Positions 11,565-21,548 of a stretch of DNA of 64,000 nt are shown piece after piece (within the stretch, counting starts at the first letter, position 1; each line of letters begins with the position of its first letter). This DNA comes from Cocos nucifera (taxonomy: Eukaryota > Streptophyta > Magnoliopsida > Arecales > Arecaceae), in the NCBI GenBank assembly GCA_006176705.1, contig QRFJ01000755.1:1425525-1489524 (forward strand). The letters run 5' to 3'. Under the pieces are notes generated by a model, which saw only the letters and a list, made by a program, of their open reading frames with translations, was not told the origin of the DNA and made no database searches. Made by a program: the position numbers and the translations under genes.

Positions 11565-12546
11565 TGTGAGGATTGGTAGTGCTCTTAAGCCTTGGGAGGC
11601 CACAGGAGGATTCAAGATATTGACTCCGAAAGACAAGAATAGGTGTGGTCCTAGGGCTAGGACAGGAGTTATCATAGAATGGAGGCAGTGTTTTGCCCTC
11701 CACAGGCTTAAGGTCTAGGTGTTGAGGACCTTTAGGGGATTGATTAGTGCTTCGGAGATCTAGGACATAAGATGGAGCAAGAAATTAAAGCTGAAGAATG
11801 AAGACTGGAGAGAAGGAGCTTTTCTGTTGGTTAGCCAGCTAAGTCTGAAATTGGATCAGTTAAGGCTTAGTTTGAAACTGGGTGGACAAGTCAAAAAAAA
11901 GATGCATTTCAAACTTCAGGCATGGCACGCAATTAGATCGGCTCAGTCTGAAACTGAACTAATCTAGTCTCAAATTAGCTGGCTCAATGCTGAGACTAAG
12001 ACAGCTCAGTGCATAGGCAGAGTTACGCGAGGATCTGTTTGGGGCTAGAATAAGAACTTATCATAGGGGTCTTAAGGCCTAGTTTGAGAGGTCTTGAGGG
12101 AGCTAACTCATGTATGGATCGGGTTTAGATCCAAGGGATGAGAGCATAGAACACATGGGTGTACATGAGCTCGGTGAGTGCTTTTATGTATTGGATTAGC
12201 CAGAAGAGTTTTTAGTTGGACCTAGCTATGTATAAATACATAAGTTGTATTATGGCTTTTATTGAAGAAATTAATATAGATCTTTTCTTCCTCAATCTCT
12301 CTTCTCTCTTCTCCCTAGGTTCTTGAAGAAGTCCTAAAGATTGGAGGTGCTTTCTTCAATCCCTAGGGGGAGGCACCTCAGCATAGATCTAGGTGGTAGA
12401 TCTATGGTATGCTACCTTAGAGAACATCAAAGATCTCTCCAGGTCCATGCTAAAGATCCTGGATTTTTCACAACATGGTGTCAGAGCAGTACCATGGAAC
12501 AACAATTGGTATCAAAGCTGGGTGATGCTATGGTGACATCACAACA
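11565..12546 (+). repeat. 3' LTR of copy A
   Basis: Direct repeat of 8953-9876, beginning TGTGAGGATTGG and ending CATCACAACA. It carries TATAAATA at 12231-12238. Slightly longer than the 5' LTR because of small indels, including an extra 'ggctcagtctgaaactg'-type repeat near 11937-11990. Confidence 0.85.
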
Positions 12547-13709
12547 TGGCTCGAGCACCGATGGGACACTCCAAAGGAGCTTGTTCCTTGGATTCAGGAT
12601 TGTCCCTCGAGTTAGTAGGAGGAGATGGTTCGACATTAGAGCCAGGAGTTTTTGGTTTAATTTCTAACTTTCAAATTTTTCAATATACTTAGAATTATAT
12701 TTGAATACTTTTTAAATATTTATTATTTATTTAAATATTTTTTAGATTGCCTCCCATCAGAATCGAGAGAGTCGGATAGCTCAGGAGTACACGCACACTC
12801 TCGACTGTGAGTTTATGGCTAGCCATGTACATAGAGAGGTAATGAATTATGAATTTTAGTTTATAAATTAAATTCATATTTTTTTTGCATGTTTCTAATA
12901 AACTAATCCATTATTATAGTTGACGAGATAGGGGATGACACTCACCTATAGCGCCATCTTTCGATCCAATTGTATGGATAAGAAGGGCATGCCGCTGAAC
13001 ACTATAATCAGAAGAATTTTTGTAAGTAATAAATAGGATATTAGTATAATTAGTGTTGTAATATTTCTTATAATATTTTATTTGAATTTATAATTATAGG
13101 AGTATTTAGATGCGCTTGCAAGTGAGGGCCCGGACATCTCTAGCCTCCAAGATAATCTATCTCAAGTCTTGGGGCCTAAGCATGCTGGAAGGATCTGATG
13201 CATGCTTGGACAGACACCGATGAGCTACTAGTCTGAGATGAGTCTCTCTTCACATGCTTTCGATGTCATCAGTCAGGAGCAGCTTGATGAGACGTTCATG
13301 TAGGTAGCTCAGGCTAGGAAGCAGGCTGCTCAGGCTAGGGAGTAGGATGCTCAGCTACAAGGCATCATGATCGCTATGTTGATGAGGCTTAGCATGTATT
13401 TTGGAGCTGACTTCATGGTCCTTGAGGACATGTTGGCCGGTATTTTAGTTTTAGCCCCTCTAGCTCCAGCTCCTCTAGCTCCTCCAGCTCGTGATCCATC
13501 TTCTTCCAATGACGATGATTTAGATATAAATTTAGCAAATTTTTGATATATTTTTTAAAAAATATTATAATAAATTTTATTCAGTAATAAAAGTTAAGCA
13601 TTTCAAAAATATTCTTATATTTATTATATTTTTTTGTGTTATATATTGAACTATATTTATCAAGTAAAAAAATAAAAATTAAAAAATTTATATTTTTTAT
13701 TATTTAAAA

Positions 13710-14174
13710 TCTATGAAAGCGGTCGTGAAATCGCTACCTTAAGCGTGCCAAATGCTAACATAGGTAGTGTCCCAACCACTGCCATAGATTTATAGCAATG
13801 GTTGGTCAACTACTGTCATAGGTGTCTATGGCAGCAGTTCATGAACCACTGCTATTGGACTCTATTGTAGTGATTTATCAACTGCTACCACAGTTTTTTT
13901 ATTGTAGCGGTTCTAAACCGCTGCCATAGAGGAGCTATAACAGTAATTTTAGAATCACTGCTATAGAGAATCTATGGCAATAGTTATGATAACCGCTGTC
14001 ATAGGCTATCTATGGAAGCGGTTATGATAACCATTGCAGGAACCACTGCCACAGGCCTATGGTGACAGCCATAGTGGCAGCGGTTAGCTAACCACTGCTG
14101 TAGGTTATGATAGTAATTTTTTGAACTACGACAATGGTTGTGAACTACTGCCATAGCCATTTTCTATAGTAGTG
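13710..14174. repeat. 3' subterminal repeat block of CACTA 1
   Basis: Many inverted copies of 'ctatggcagcggtt' / 'aaccactgccatag', mirroring the 5' block and ending at the terminus ...ctatagtagtg. Confidence 0.8.
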
Positions 14175-14599
14175 ATCTTTCCTAAGAGAGTTAACTCAAG
14201 ATCAAGTAGGAGTCAGCTCGAGACATTGCTAAAAGTTTTTATTTTCCATCTATCCAAGCGAGTCAACTCGACAAAAGTAGGAGTCGACTCCCAGGCTATA
14301 CTACTTTATATTTACATGCTAGAGTTGACTTTTTAAAGCTTAGAGTTAGCTCTTGACCTCTTTTACTAGATTTCTCATGATGTGGCCTCTTCCATCTATT
14401 TTTTTTGGCTTCATCGCTTGGTATTTGGGAAATACTTTTAGAGAGTGACTTTAGCTTCCTAAAACAATCTTAACATGAACTTTAATAACACATTAATATC
14501 AAAATAAATACTTAGATATTTTCTATTCATCAAAATTAATTCTTAGATCAACAATCTCTTTCTTTTGATGATAATAAAACTTTGAGTATAGGTAAGCAA

Positions 14600-15110
14600 T
14601 GCAATTAATGTAAATGTATTAGAGCAATTTTTGTTTTATCTTAAGAGTGATTCAATTTGAATGCAAAGGATGCATAGTGAAATTTCTTTATAACTAAAAT
14701 TTTGGTTGATGCAAGCATTTTTAAATTCATACACTAGATATCAATAGGTATCAGAGTAATGAGTTTATGCATTAATATAGCTTGAGTATGTATCGAAGTG
14801 TGATAAGCTGAATAAGGTAAGTATCAGAGCAAGAAGTGATTTGAAATATTTTGTATCGAAGCATAAATGAAGGTGAGAGCTATGCATATCAAAGCTAAAA
14901 ATGAATGTATCAGTGCAAATCAAAATGAAGTGCATCAAAGCTAGAAAGAAAGAAAACATGTATTAGAGCTTAAAAGAATGCAAATATATCATATCAGAGC
15001 TAAAAAGTCAATGATGAATAGTATTTTCAACATATCAAAGTAGATGATATATATGATCAAGGCATTAGAGCAGTTATTTCATATAGATTTAACTCATTAG
15101 AGCAATTAAG
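14600..15110 (+). repeat. cluster of ~13 'tatcagagc'-like words
   Basis: Variants tatcagagc, tatcaaagc, tattagagc, tatcgaagc and cattagagc recur every 25-50 bp, with variable AT-rich spacers often starting 'aaaaatga' or 'taaaa'. The core equals part of the tRNA-iMet primer-site word TGGTATCAGAGC, and the copy at about 14737 reads ggtatcagag. No ORF spans it. Confidence 0.6.
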
Positions 15111-15489
15111 GCATGAATTCAGAATTAGACTAAATAGTCTGGTCAATAAATTAACTAGTTATCAATTAATTGCTTACCAATTATGTTTTGGCAAAATTAC
15201 CTATGGAATTACTTACCTCTCATTTCACCAATCTTACTTATCAATTATTTACTTCTTAATTTGTCATATATTCTTCCTCTTTTTGTCATCAATTAGAAGG
15301 ATATAATATAGAAAGTCACAAGATATAAAAGAAAAATATCATTTCATTTCATAAATAAGTGTCTTTATAAGTGTATTAGTCAAAATGAATGTATTGTTTA
15401 CAAAAAAAAGTTCACTAGAATACTCCAAGATACAGTATAAATACACAAACAATAATATAGAAAAATGAAATAAGATAATATAGTGAGCG

Positions 15490-17140
15490 ACCTAGAGACG
15501 ATGATAGTCCCTAAACCTAATATTCAGTAGAGGGAAGGTTAATGGTAGAAGGGGAGCGAGCCCTACAAGATGAGGCTCCATCTCTCCTACTTTAGATCCT
15601 ACTGGAGGGTCTAGGAGCACAGATAGGAAAGCCTACATCAGACCTAGTATAAGATTGAAAGGATGGTCTGGAAGTGGGCTGGGAGGTATAGGTAGGTTTG
15701 GAAGGCTACACATAATGAGTCAATTGGCTCTACTGAGATGAAGATCTAGTTGGTGAAGCCAGTCGACCACATCCTTCGATGGCAGCTGCTATGGTGGCTT
15801 ATGGTGCAATATTCTTTAGCTGCGCCACCAGTCAGCCCATCAAGATCAAAGTAGAGAAAATCTCTAATCTCTATAATGTGCCAAGCTTCCCAACCTCGAT
15901 CTAAATCTTTGCTATTCCAGCTTCAATTCTCCCCCTAAGATAAGCAACCTCTTAAACCAATGCAGATATGTTGCTATGCTCCTCAGAACTAGCTCGCTGC
16001 TCCAAAGCTCCAATCCTCTCAGATAGGCTGGCCATCTCACTCCTCAATCCCTATAGTTTAGTTTGCATTAGAGAGGCGATCAGGGATAGGTTTGCTTTAG
16101 GTGCTATGGAATGCTCTCTCTCAATCCTCAACCCATCAAAAACTACTCTATGATCCTCCTCATCTGATCATCATCTAGTCATATGGAGGAAGATTGAGTC
16201 AGCTGAGATGCTATAGCTAAGATGCTCCAACCAGTGTAATTGATGGTGTGGGTAGTAGGGTGTCTGAGGCTCTGCTACTAGTGGAGGCAACTCTAGCTTT
16301 GAATCTAGCTGTGCTCCACTTGGCCTAGTCTCATTTCTTGCTCGATCCTACCTAGAATTCCTCCAAACCCATTGACTATCCAACTTATGTTATCCCATGT
16401 GATGAAGGGACTGTTCATTGTAAGTGCCTGAGTGCATCAAGACTCAAGTGGTCTCCCCCTCAAGAGATACTCCAAACCCTCTAAATGCAAGTGCGAGGGC
16501 AATGCTATAAGGTAGGCACACCTTTGCCTAGCTAGCTCCCTTATCTGGTGAAACATCAGTGCTGCAAGGTTTAAGGGATGCCCTAAATTATGTGCTATAT
16601 CATGATCATGTCCCTCTTTGACATGAAATCAAATTAGCTGGTCTTCAAAAAGTGGATCCTCTCGATGATGTGGTGAAGGAGTCCCATGTCTATAGATAGC
16701 TGGTTCATGAAGAGCTCATCCAAGACATCAATCTACTCCCTCTTAAGGATAACTCTGAGTGTTGTAGCTTAATCTAACATATGATGCAAGAACTTGGTGT
16801 GGCAACTAAAGAATGCAAGCAATCCTTTCCTCTATTAGAATAATCTGTGTTTCCTTCACCATGGCCTCAACACCATCGGATCCCCATCAAAGGCTACTGT
16901 TGACTCTTGTACCAGACGTGGATTGGTCGAAACATCCAAAAAATAGAAAAACTCCCACCCTTGCTCCTTTATTTTCTATCCAATCAACAAGTTTTCCTTC
17001 TTGAAAAATCTAAAGTCCATCTTATGGTTCATGGTCACCACATGTGTGGCAAGAGCAGCTCTGGATGGAAAGGATTGAGGTGGAGATGGTGGAGGCATGA
17101 GTGCACTAGCGACAGGCAAGTCATTTCATGCCTTGGTCCT
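15490..17140 (-). pseudogene. decayed antisense ORF of an LTR element (PF20167-like)
   Basis: On the minus strand, reading starts near 17138 with MRRTKA-stop. It continues as ALATHVVTMNHKMDFRFFKK, then WEFFYFLDVSTNPRLVQE (about 16900-16960). Further along, in shifted frames, are GHPLNLAALMFHQIRELARQ, RCAYLIALPSHLHLEGLEYL and TWDNISWIVNGFGGILGRI (about 16370-16600), then a Ser/Pro/Arg-rich tail to about 15490. The middle resembles the 'putative plant transposon protein' domain (PF20167) of ORFs carried by plant LTR elements. That match is from memory. Stops and frameshifts are frequent. The plus-strand ORFs at 15968, 16813 and 16907 are its shadows. Confidence 0.5.
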
Positions 17141-17990
17141 CCTCATAGCTTGATCTTAGCCTTAGAACCACTTCAATTGGTATGAAGCTACTTTCTTAGA
17201 CCCATTCACACTCCAAAACAAGGGGAATCAATGGAAAAAGACAAGATGATGGGTTAATAGGGTTTGGTGAAATTATTGGAGGGGTTCTAGGACACACAGT
17301 GATTGAAAAGAGGTATTTTGGAAAGGGATGGCTCAAATTTAAAACAAGTAGTCCTGAGACTCGAGGTTTCTACTAGAGTTAACTCGAACTCAAGCATGAA
17401 TCGACTCAAGCTCAGTCTTAGGGTCATGCTCTCGATCCAAGATTTGTGAGTCAAGGGGTCATGGCAACTACTGTATACTCATAGAAAACTCTCTCCATAA
17501 ATATGCAAGACATTTCAAACACGATATCAATGCATCACAGCAAAATTCATAATAAATTAAGTTCAAAATTCAACTATTTAAAATCAACTTTACTCTCTTA
17601 AAAAGTTCCAATAATATTCGAAAGGTCTTACATCAATTAAGCCTCAAATAAAAATCCTATAAATTAGATTAATAAGTCTATATCTAAATGTGACTATCGA
17701 ATCTTACCTCTAAACTTACTCCCATATCGAAACTTTGAGTCAAGCTCATCCACTGAATCTATAAAAATAATAAAATATAGAGTAATGAGCTAGACAGCCC
17801 AATAAGTAGTGTCCTCTTTAATTAGATAAAATCAGTAATAATAATATACTAAAAATAGCATGTAAAGTGCATTAATTCAAAAACATACAACGCAAACTCA
17901 AAATCAGATCAATGCAAACTCATTCATTCAAATTCAACCTTTCTAAAATTTATTTTCAAATTAATAAATCAATTTCTTTCAAAACATCAT

Positions 17991-18415
17991 GCCATCGCTA
18001 ATAAGAATTTTGCCATCACTAATGCTATTAGCGATGGCAGGCCATCAGTAAAAATCCATCATATAAATCTTTATCGCAAATAATCATTATTAGCGATGGC
18101 AAATCTTCCATCATTAATAAAGATAATTAGGGATAATATTAGCGACGGTAGGTGCCTTCACTAATACTTTCTTATTTTATTTTTATAATTAAAATTTTAA
18201 AATATCATTAGCGATGGCATATTCTATCGCTAATTCCATCTTTAATATATTTTTTTGTTAATTTAGATTTTAAAAAATTATTAGCAATGGCATTTTTCAT
18301 CTTTAATATCGTCGGTAATACTTTTTTATTTTAATTTTTAAATTTTAAAAAATTATTAGCAATGACATGTGCCATCACTAATGCAGTCGTTAATAGTTTT
18401 TTAAATTTTTTTAAA
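17991..18415. repeat. subterminal repeats of CACTA 2 (left block)
   Basis: About a dozen copies of 'attagcgatggca' or its complement 'gccatcgctaat', separated by AT-rich spacers with runs of T. Confidence 0.8.
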
Positions 18416-18429
18416 AATTATAAGTCAAC

Positions 18430-18600
18430 CTAGGGGATGACTCCTTTACCAGAAGATGATCCATGGGTCGATCCCTGCTATCCTACCATCCAAAATAAAA
18501 ATAGAATGTTTCTATTCTGCCATAGAGGATGACCCATAGGTCGATCCTATGTCAGGAGATGACCTATGGGTTGATCCCTATGACAAAAATTTTCATAATG
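18430..18600. repeat. short direct repeat 'gatgacc-atgggtcgatcc'
   Basis: Three to four copies of a word like 'gatgacccatgggtcgatcc' occur within 170 bp, each partly palindromic (gacccatgggtc). Confidence 0.6.
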
Positions 18601-18889
18601 ACTAGTTTTTCGATCGTAATTATTTTTTAAATTTTTTTAATTTTTAAAATCAATCACTAAATTTATTAGCAAGTAAAATATATACCCAACAATATTAATT
18701 TAGTAGCATGAATTCCAACAACATAAGATTTTGTATTAATACATACCCAACACGATGAACTCCAAGTTGAAATATAATAAAATCAAGCAACATTAATTAA
18801 GCATTCACCATACAAAATTAAGCAACATGTCTTAAATAATAAAGTACCATAACAATAAAAAAAAAACACCATAGTAATTTCAGAAGCCA

Positions 18890-19690
18890 TTCCCTTCAAT
18901 TTTTATTAAGTTTAGATCATCATGAGGAAAAATAAGCAAGCAACCATAAGAATATAGCAAACAAAATCCATTAGCAACCATCCACTTCAATCTATCATAA
19001 GAAAATAAGATAAAAATGATATAGCATATCTTATTCCAAATATTTTATTTGTTTAACATATCTCATATCAAATATATCACAAAAAATTTCTCTATTATTA
19101 GCTAAAAGCAAAATCGATCAGCATCCATCAAGTTTAACACATCATATGAGAATAAGAAAAAGAGGCCATAATATATCTGTGGAGCCATTTCCTTCAATAT
19201 CCATTAAGTTTGGATCATCATCAGGAAAAATAAAAAGGCAATCAAAAGAAAATAGCAAGCAAAACCAATTGGCACCCATTAGGTTTAATACATCATATGA
19301 GAATAAGAAAAAAAGACCACGGCATACTTCATGCCAAATGTATCAGTTGTTTAGCATGCCTTGTGCCAAATGCATCCCGATCATGGCAAAATAAGTAAGC
19401 AATCATAAGAATTTAGCAAGCAAAATCAATCAGCACCCAACAAGTTTAACACATCACATGGGAATAAGAAAAAGATGCCATAGTATTTTACGGAGCCATT
19501 TCCTTCAATATCCATTAAGTTTAGATCATCATCAGGGAAAACAAGAAGGTAACCAAAAGAATAAAGCAAGCAAAACCAATATTAAATCCATCAGATTTAA
19601 CACATCATATGGAAATAAGAAAAAGAGACTATAGCATATCTCATGCTAAATGTATCACTTGTTTATCATACCTCAAGCCAAACACTTCTT
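18890..19690. repeat. tandem repeat of ~155/310 bp inside CACTA 2
   Basis: 'acacatcatatgagaataag' or close variants recur at about 19137, 19285, 19446 and 19601, a spacing near 155 bp. 'tccattaagttt.gatcatc' recurs at about 18905, 19198 and 19508, a spacing near 300 bp. This suggests a 155-bp unit that became a 310-bp higher-order unit. The ORF at 19146-19394 merely follows the repeat. Confidence 0.65.
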
Positions 19691-19715
19691 TTCATTCTTT
19701 TTCTTTTTTGAATAT

Positions 19716-21170
19716 TGATTGCTTATCATTACAGCATCAAATAAAAATTAAATCTGATTTTAATATTTAGGACAGTGGTGAGTCGAGTGTCGATTTTCTT
19801 GAGAATTGAAGGCTAACAAACATTCAATGTAATTAAAAATAAAATTTTAAATTTAATTTTAAAGTAAGAATTTAAATAAGTAGATTAAAGAAAGATAACT
19901 ATGAGTTTAGCAAATTAAAATAAAAAAAAATAAGTAATTACTTAATTAATTAGAATTTTTAAATTAATTAAAAATATTCTAGAATTTTGAATCCATCTTC
20001 AGCATGGTTGTGGTAAATTTTTTTAATGCAAAATTTTATTATTTTTAAAAATTTAATTATGATTATAATTTATTTTCTTAGAGCATGAATTATATCTCTT
20101 GATAGTGATCCATCTCTATGAAATCATAAATTATTCAATACTTTAATTCTTAAAAATTAAGAACATGACTTTTAATGATTATTCTCTAAAATAAATTATT
20201 AAATTAGGTATGAACTATATCTATTGATTATAATTTATTCTAATAAATATAATTTATTTAGATCTTTAATCAATAAATATCATGTCAAATAATCAGGATC
20301 TCATGTATAAAAAGATAAATTTCATTAAAAATTGGATAGGAGAACATGTTTGCATAAAATATAATTACAAAAGATTAAGAAAAAAAATTATAACTAATGT
20401 TAGAAGATTTTATCTACTCTTCTAGAATTCAGCTCCTTAGCCATGCATGGTTGATGATCTGCTTGCTCCCGGCATCTTCAGAGCTCCTTTGATTGAAGGT
20501 TGGAAGAAGAAAGAAGGAAGAAAGAAAGAGGAGAAGAGAGAAAAAGAGAGAAGGATGGCTTTATTTTTCTTTATTTTTTGGCTTAAAGGACTCATTCTCA
20601 AGCTATAGGTATAAGAAGGTTTAAATAGAGGAAGAAACAAGGTTTATAGAGTTATTTTTGGAGCTGTAGTTGGAGTTTGGATCAGATTCAATGGGCCTGG
20701 AGCTTCCTAGCCATTGATCTGTGATCAAATGGCCTAAAATTCATCAAAATCCACCATTGATCATCAATAAAAATGCCCAGATCAGTTCTCCACCGTTGGA
20801 TCTCAGTCTGGAGTGATGCTAGATCACACGTTCGAGAGCCCTGGGAAGTCCTCAACAAAGTCAAAACGTGTCTCTACCATCAGATCTCTATCGGCATCAA
20901 CGACCACCATCCGATTATGCTAAATTATGTCGCTGGACCATTATGGACCAGAAGTAAGAAAGACTGCCACCAACCAGCAGCTACCGTGCCACCCAAAATG
21001 ATGAAATTGCCTTCATGCGCCGTGATAAAAATTCTATAGACCCTTTAAAGATCTACACGCACTGAGTCAGCATGCGGTCCACGATGGACCACGTGGTTCG
21101 CTGGCATCAAGGTGATGTCAAGCTGGAGGGGAAGTGGATTGAATGGACCATTTTTCATGCAGGCTAGGCT
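19716..21170 (-). repeat. 3' LTR of the Athila/Tat-like element, truncated
   Basis: Aligns with the right LTR from 'tgattgcttatcattac' to 'catgcaggctaggct'. The last ~265 bp present in the right LTR (33900-34166) are missing. Instead the sequence jumps back to a copy of its own position 20006. Confidence 0.75.
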
Positions 21171-21328
21171 GGTTGTGGTAATTTTTTTAATGCAAAATTT
21201 TATAATTTTTAAGAATTTAGTTATGATTATAATTTATTTTCTTAGAGCACGAATTATATCTCTTGATAGTGATCCATCTCTATAAAATCATAAATTATTC
21301 AATACTTTAATTCTTAAAAATTAAGAAA
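21171..21328. repeat. 158-bp duplication of LTR sequence 20006-20163
   Basis: Begins 'ggttgtggtaattttttt' and ends 'cttaaaaattaag'; near-identical to 20006-20163. The junction with the LTR at 21170/21171 has only short microhomology, suggesting template switching or end-joining. Confidence 0.75.
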
Positions 21329-21504
21329 TTCAAGTGATTAAGTCTTAAAAAATAATAAATTAATCTAAATAATAAAAAGTAGAAATCAGTTATGAAATGC
21401 AATAATAACTAGATAAAAATAAAAAGCAATAATTTTTTACTTTTTTATTATTTTTATTTTTAAATTAATTAATTAATTTTTAATTAATTAAAGCAACCAT
21501 GCTA

Positions 21505-21524
21505 CAATCTCCAACAATGATGCC
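21505..21524 (-). other. primer-binding site of the Athila/Tat-like element
   Basis: Reverse complement reads TGGCATCATTGTTGGAGATT, seven bases from the LTR start at 21532. It resembles the conserved TGGCGCCGTTGCCGGGGA after C-to-T decay. Confidence 0.65.
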
Positions 21525-21548
21525 AAAAATTTGATTGCTTGTCGTTAC

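Larger units (their letters stand above)
8953..12546 (+). mobile_element. non-autonomous LTR retrotransposon, copy A
   Basis: Two direct repeats (8953-9876 and 11565-12546) begin TGTGAGGATTGG and end near CACAACA or its decayed form. They flank about 1.7 kb without any long ORF. A tRNA-iMet-type primer site follows the 5' LTR and 'agatagagat' precedes the 3' LTR. The flanks share 'catgg' (8944-8948 and 12545-12549; the second overlaps the LTR end by two bases). Removing the element reconnects the transposase-like coding segments on either side. The element is 3.6 kb and shares LTRs, internal sequence and an internal duplication with copy B at 56174-59869. It must rely on proteins of other retrotransposons. 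Confidence 0.85.
8230..13547 (+). pseudogene. CACTA Transposase_24-like gene, split by an LTR element
   Basis: Coding traces occur in order with intron-like AT-rich gaps. A Pro/Ser/Ala/Thr-rich segment lies near 8300-8460. A segment at about 8550-8790 follows a plausible 'ttacag' acceptor. At 8860-8948 LKKIGELYQNYKIKFH resembles the 'L..lYr.yR..lH' helix of plant Transposase_24 proteins. After the inserted retrotransposon, 12548-12610 reads HRWDTPKELVPWIQDCP. Then come QNRESRIAQEYTHT (about 12757-12840), a segment at 12919-13020, and 13100-13545 with DISSLQDNLSQVLGPKHAGR and a Pro/Ala-rich tail ending in DDDLDINLANF-stop. Stops and frameshifts show it is dead. In this family the protein is thought to accompany or act as the CACTA transposase. 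Assignment rests on motif recall, not a search. Confidence 0.6.
4995..14174 (+). mobile_element. CACTA (En/Spm) transposon 1, degenerate
   Basis: The left end reads CGTTACTACAAAATTG; the reverse complement of the right end reads CACTACTATAGAAAATGG. They align as diverged CACTA termini. Both ends are flanked by ATC (4992-4994 and 14175-14177), the 3-bp duplication expected of the superfamily. Inside the ends are dense subterminal repeats related to 'ctatggcagcggtta'. Next come a long hairpin, a CT-rich block, tandem repeats, and a broken Transposase_24-like gene on the plus strand interrupted by an LTR element at 8953-12546. Without that insertion the element is about 5.6 kb. It is inserted in an LTR, so it is younger than that LTR. 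Confidence 0.8.
4124..14550 (+). mobile_element. LTR split by a CACTA transposon
   Basis: The pieces 4124-4994 and 14178-14550 together resemble the solo LTR at 41451-42878. Shared landmarks in order are a start like 'tagtcaatctaagaggagag', a block with 'ttggttcgatgcc' and 'cacctacatccgctccc', repeated 'gagttaactcgag' words, and the end 'catcaaaattaattc' then 'agatca'. Removing the CACTA gives an LTR of about 1.25 kb, close to the 1.43 kb solo copy. Retroelement-like sequence continues to the right after 14550, so this is probably the 5' LTR of a larger element. No target duplication could be paired. The superfamily is uncertain. Confidence 0.6.
14551..17418. mobile_element. internal sequence of an old LTR element
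   Basis: Follows the LTR end at 14550 and starts with 'ctctttcttttgatgataat', a purine/pyrimidine junction often seen just inside this kind of LTR. It holds an array of 'tatcagagc' words (14600-15110), AT-rich sequence (15120-15480), and a decayed minus-strand ORF (about 15490-17140). Near 17370-17415 are 'gagttaactcgaactcaagc'-type words like those inside the LTR. It stops where the gypsy LTR begins near 17419. No gag or pol is recognisable. Confidence 0.45.

Noticed and set aside
16813..17185. Plus-strand ORFs of 63 and 92 codons
   Set aside because: They are the opposite strand of the decayed antisense ORF, where the recognisable motifs lie on the minus strand.
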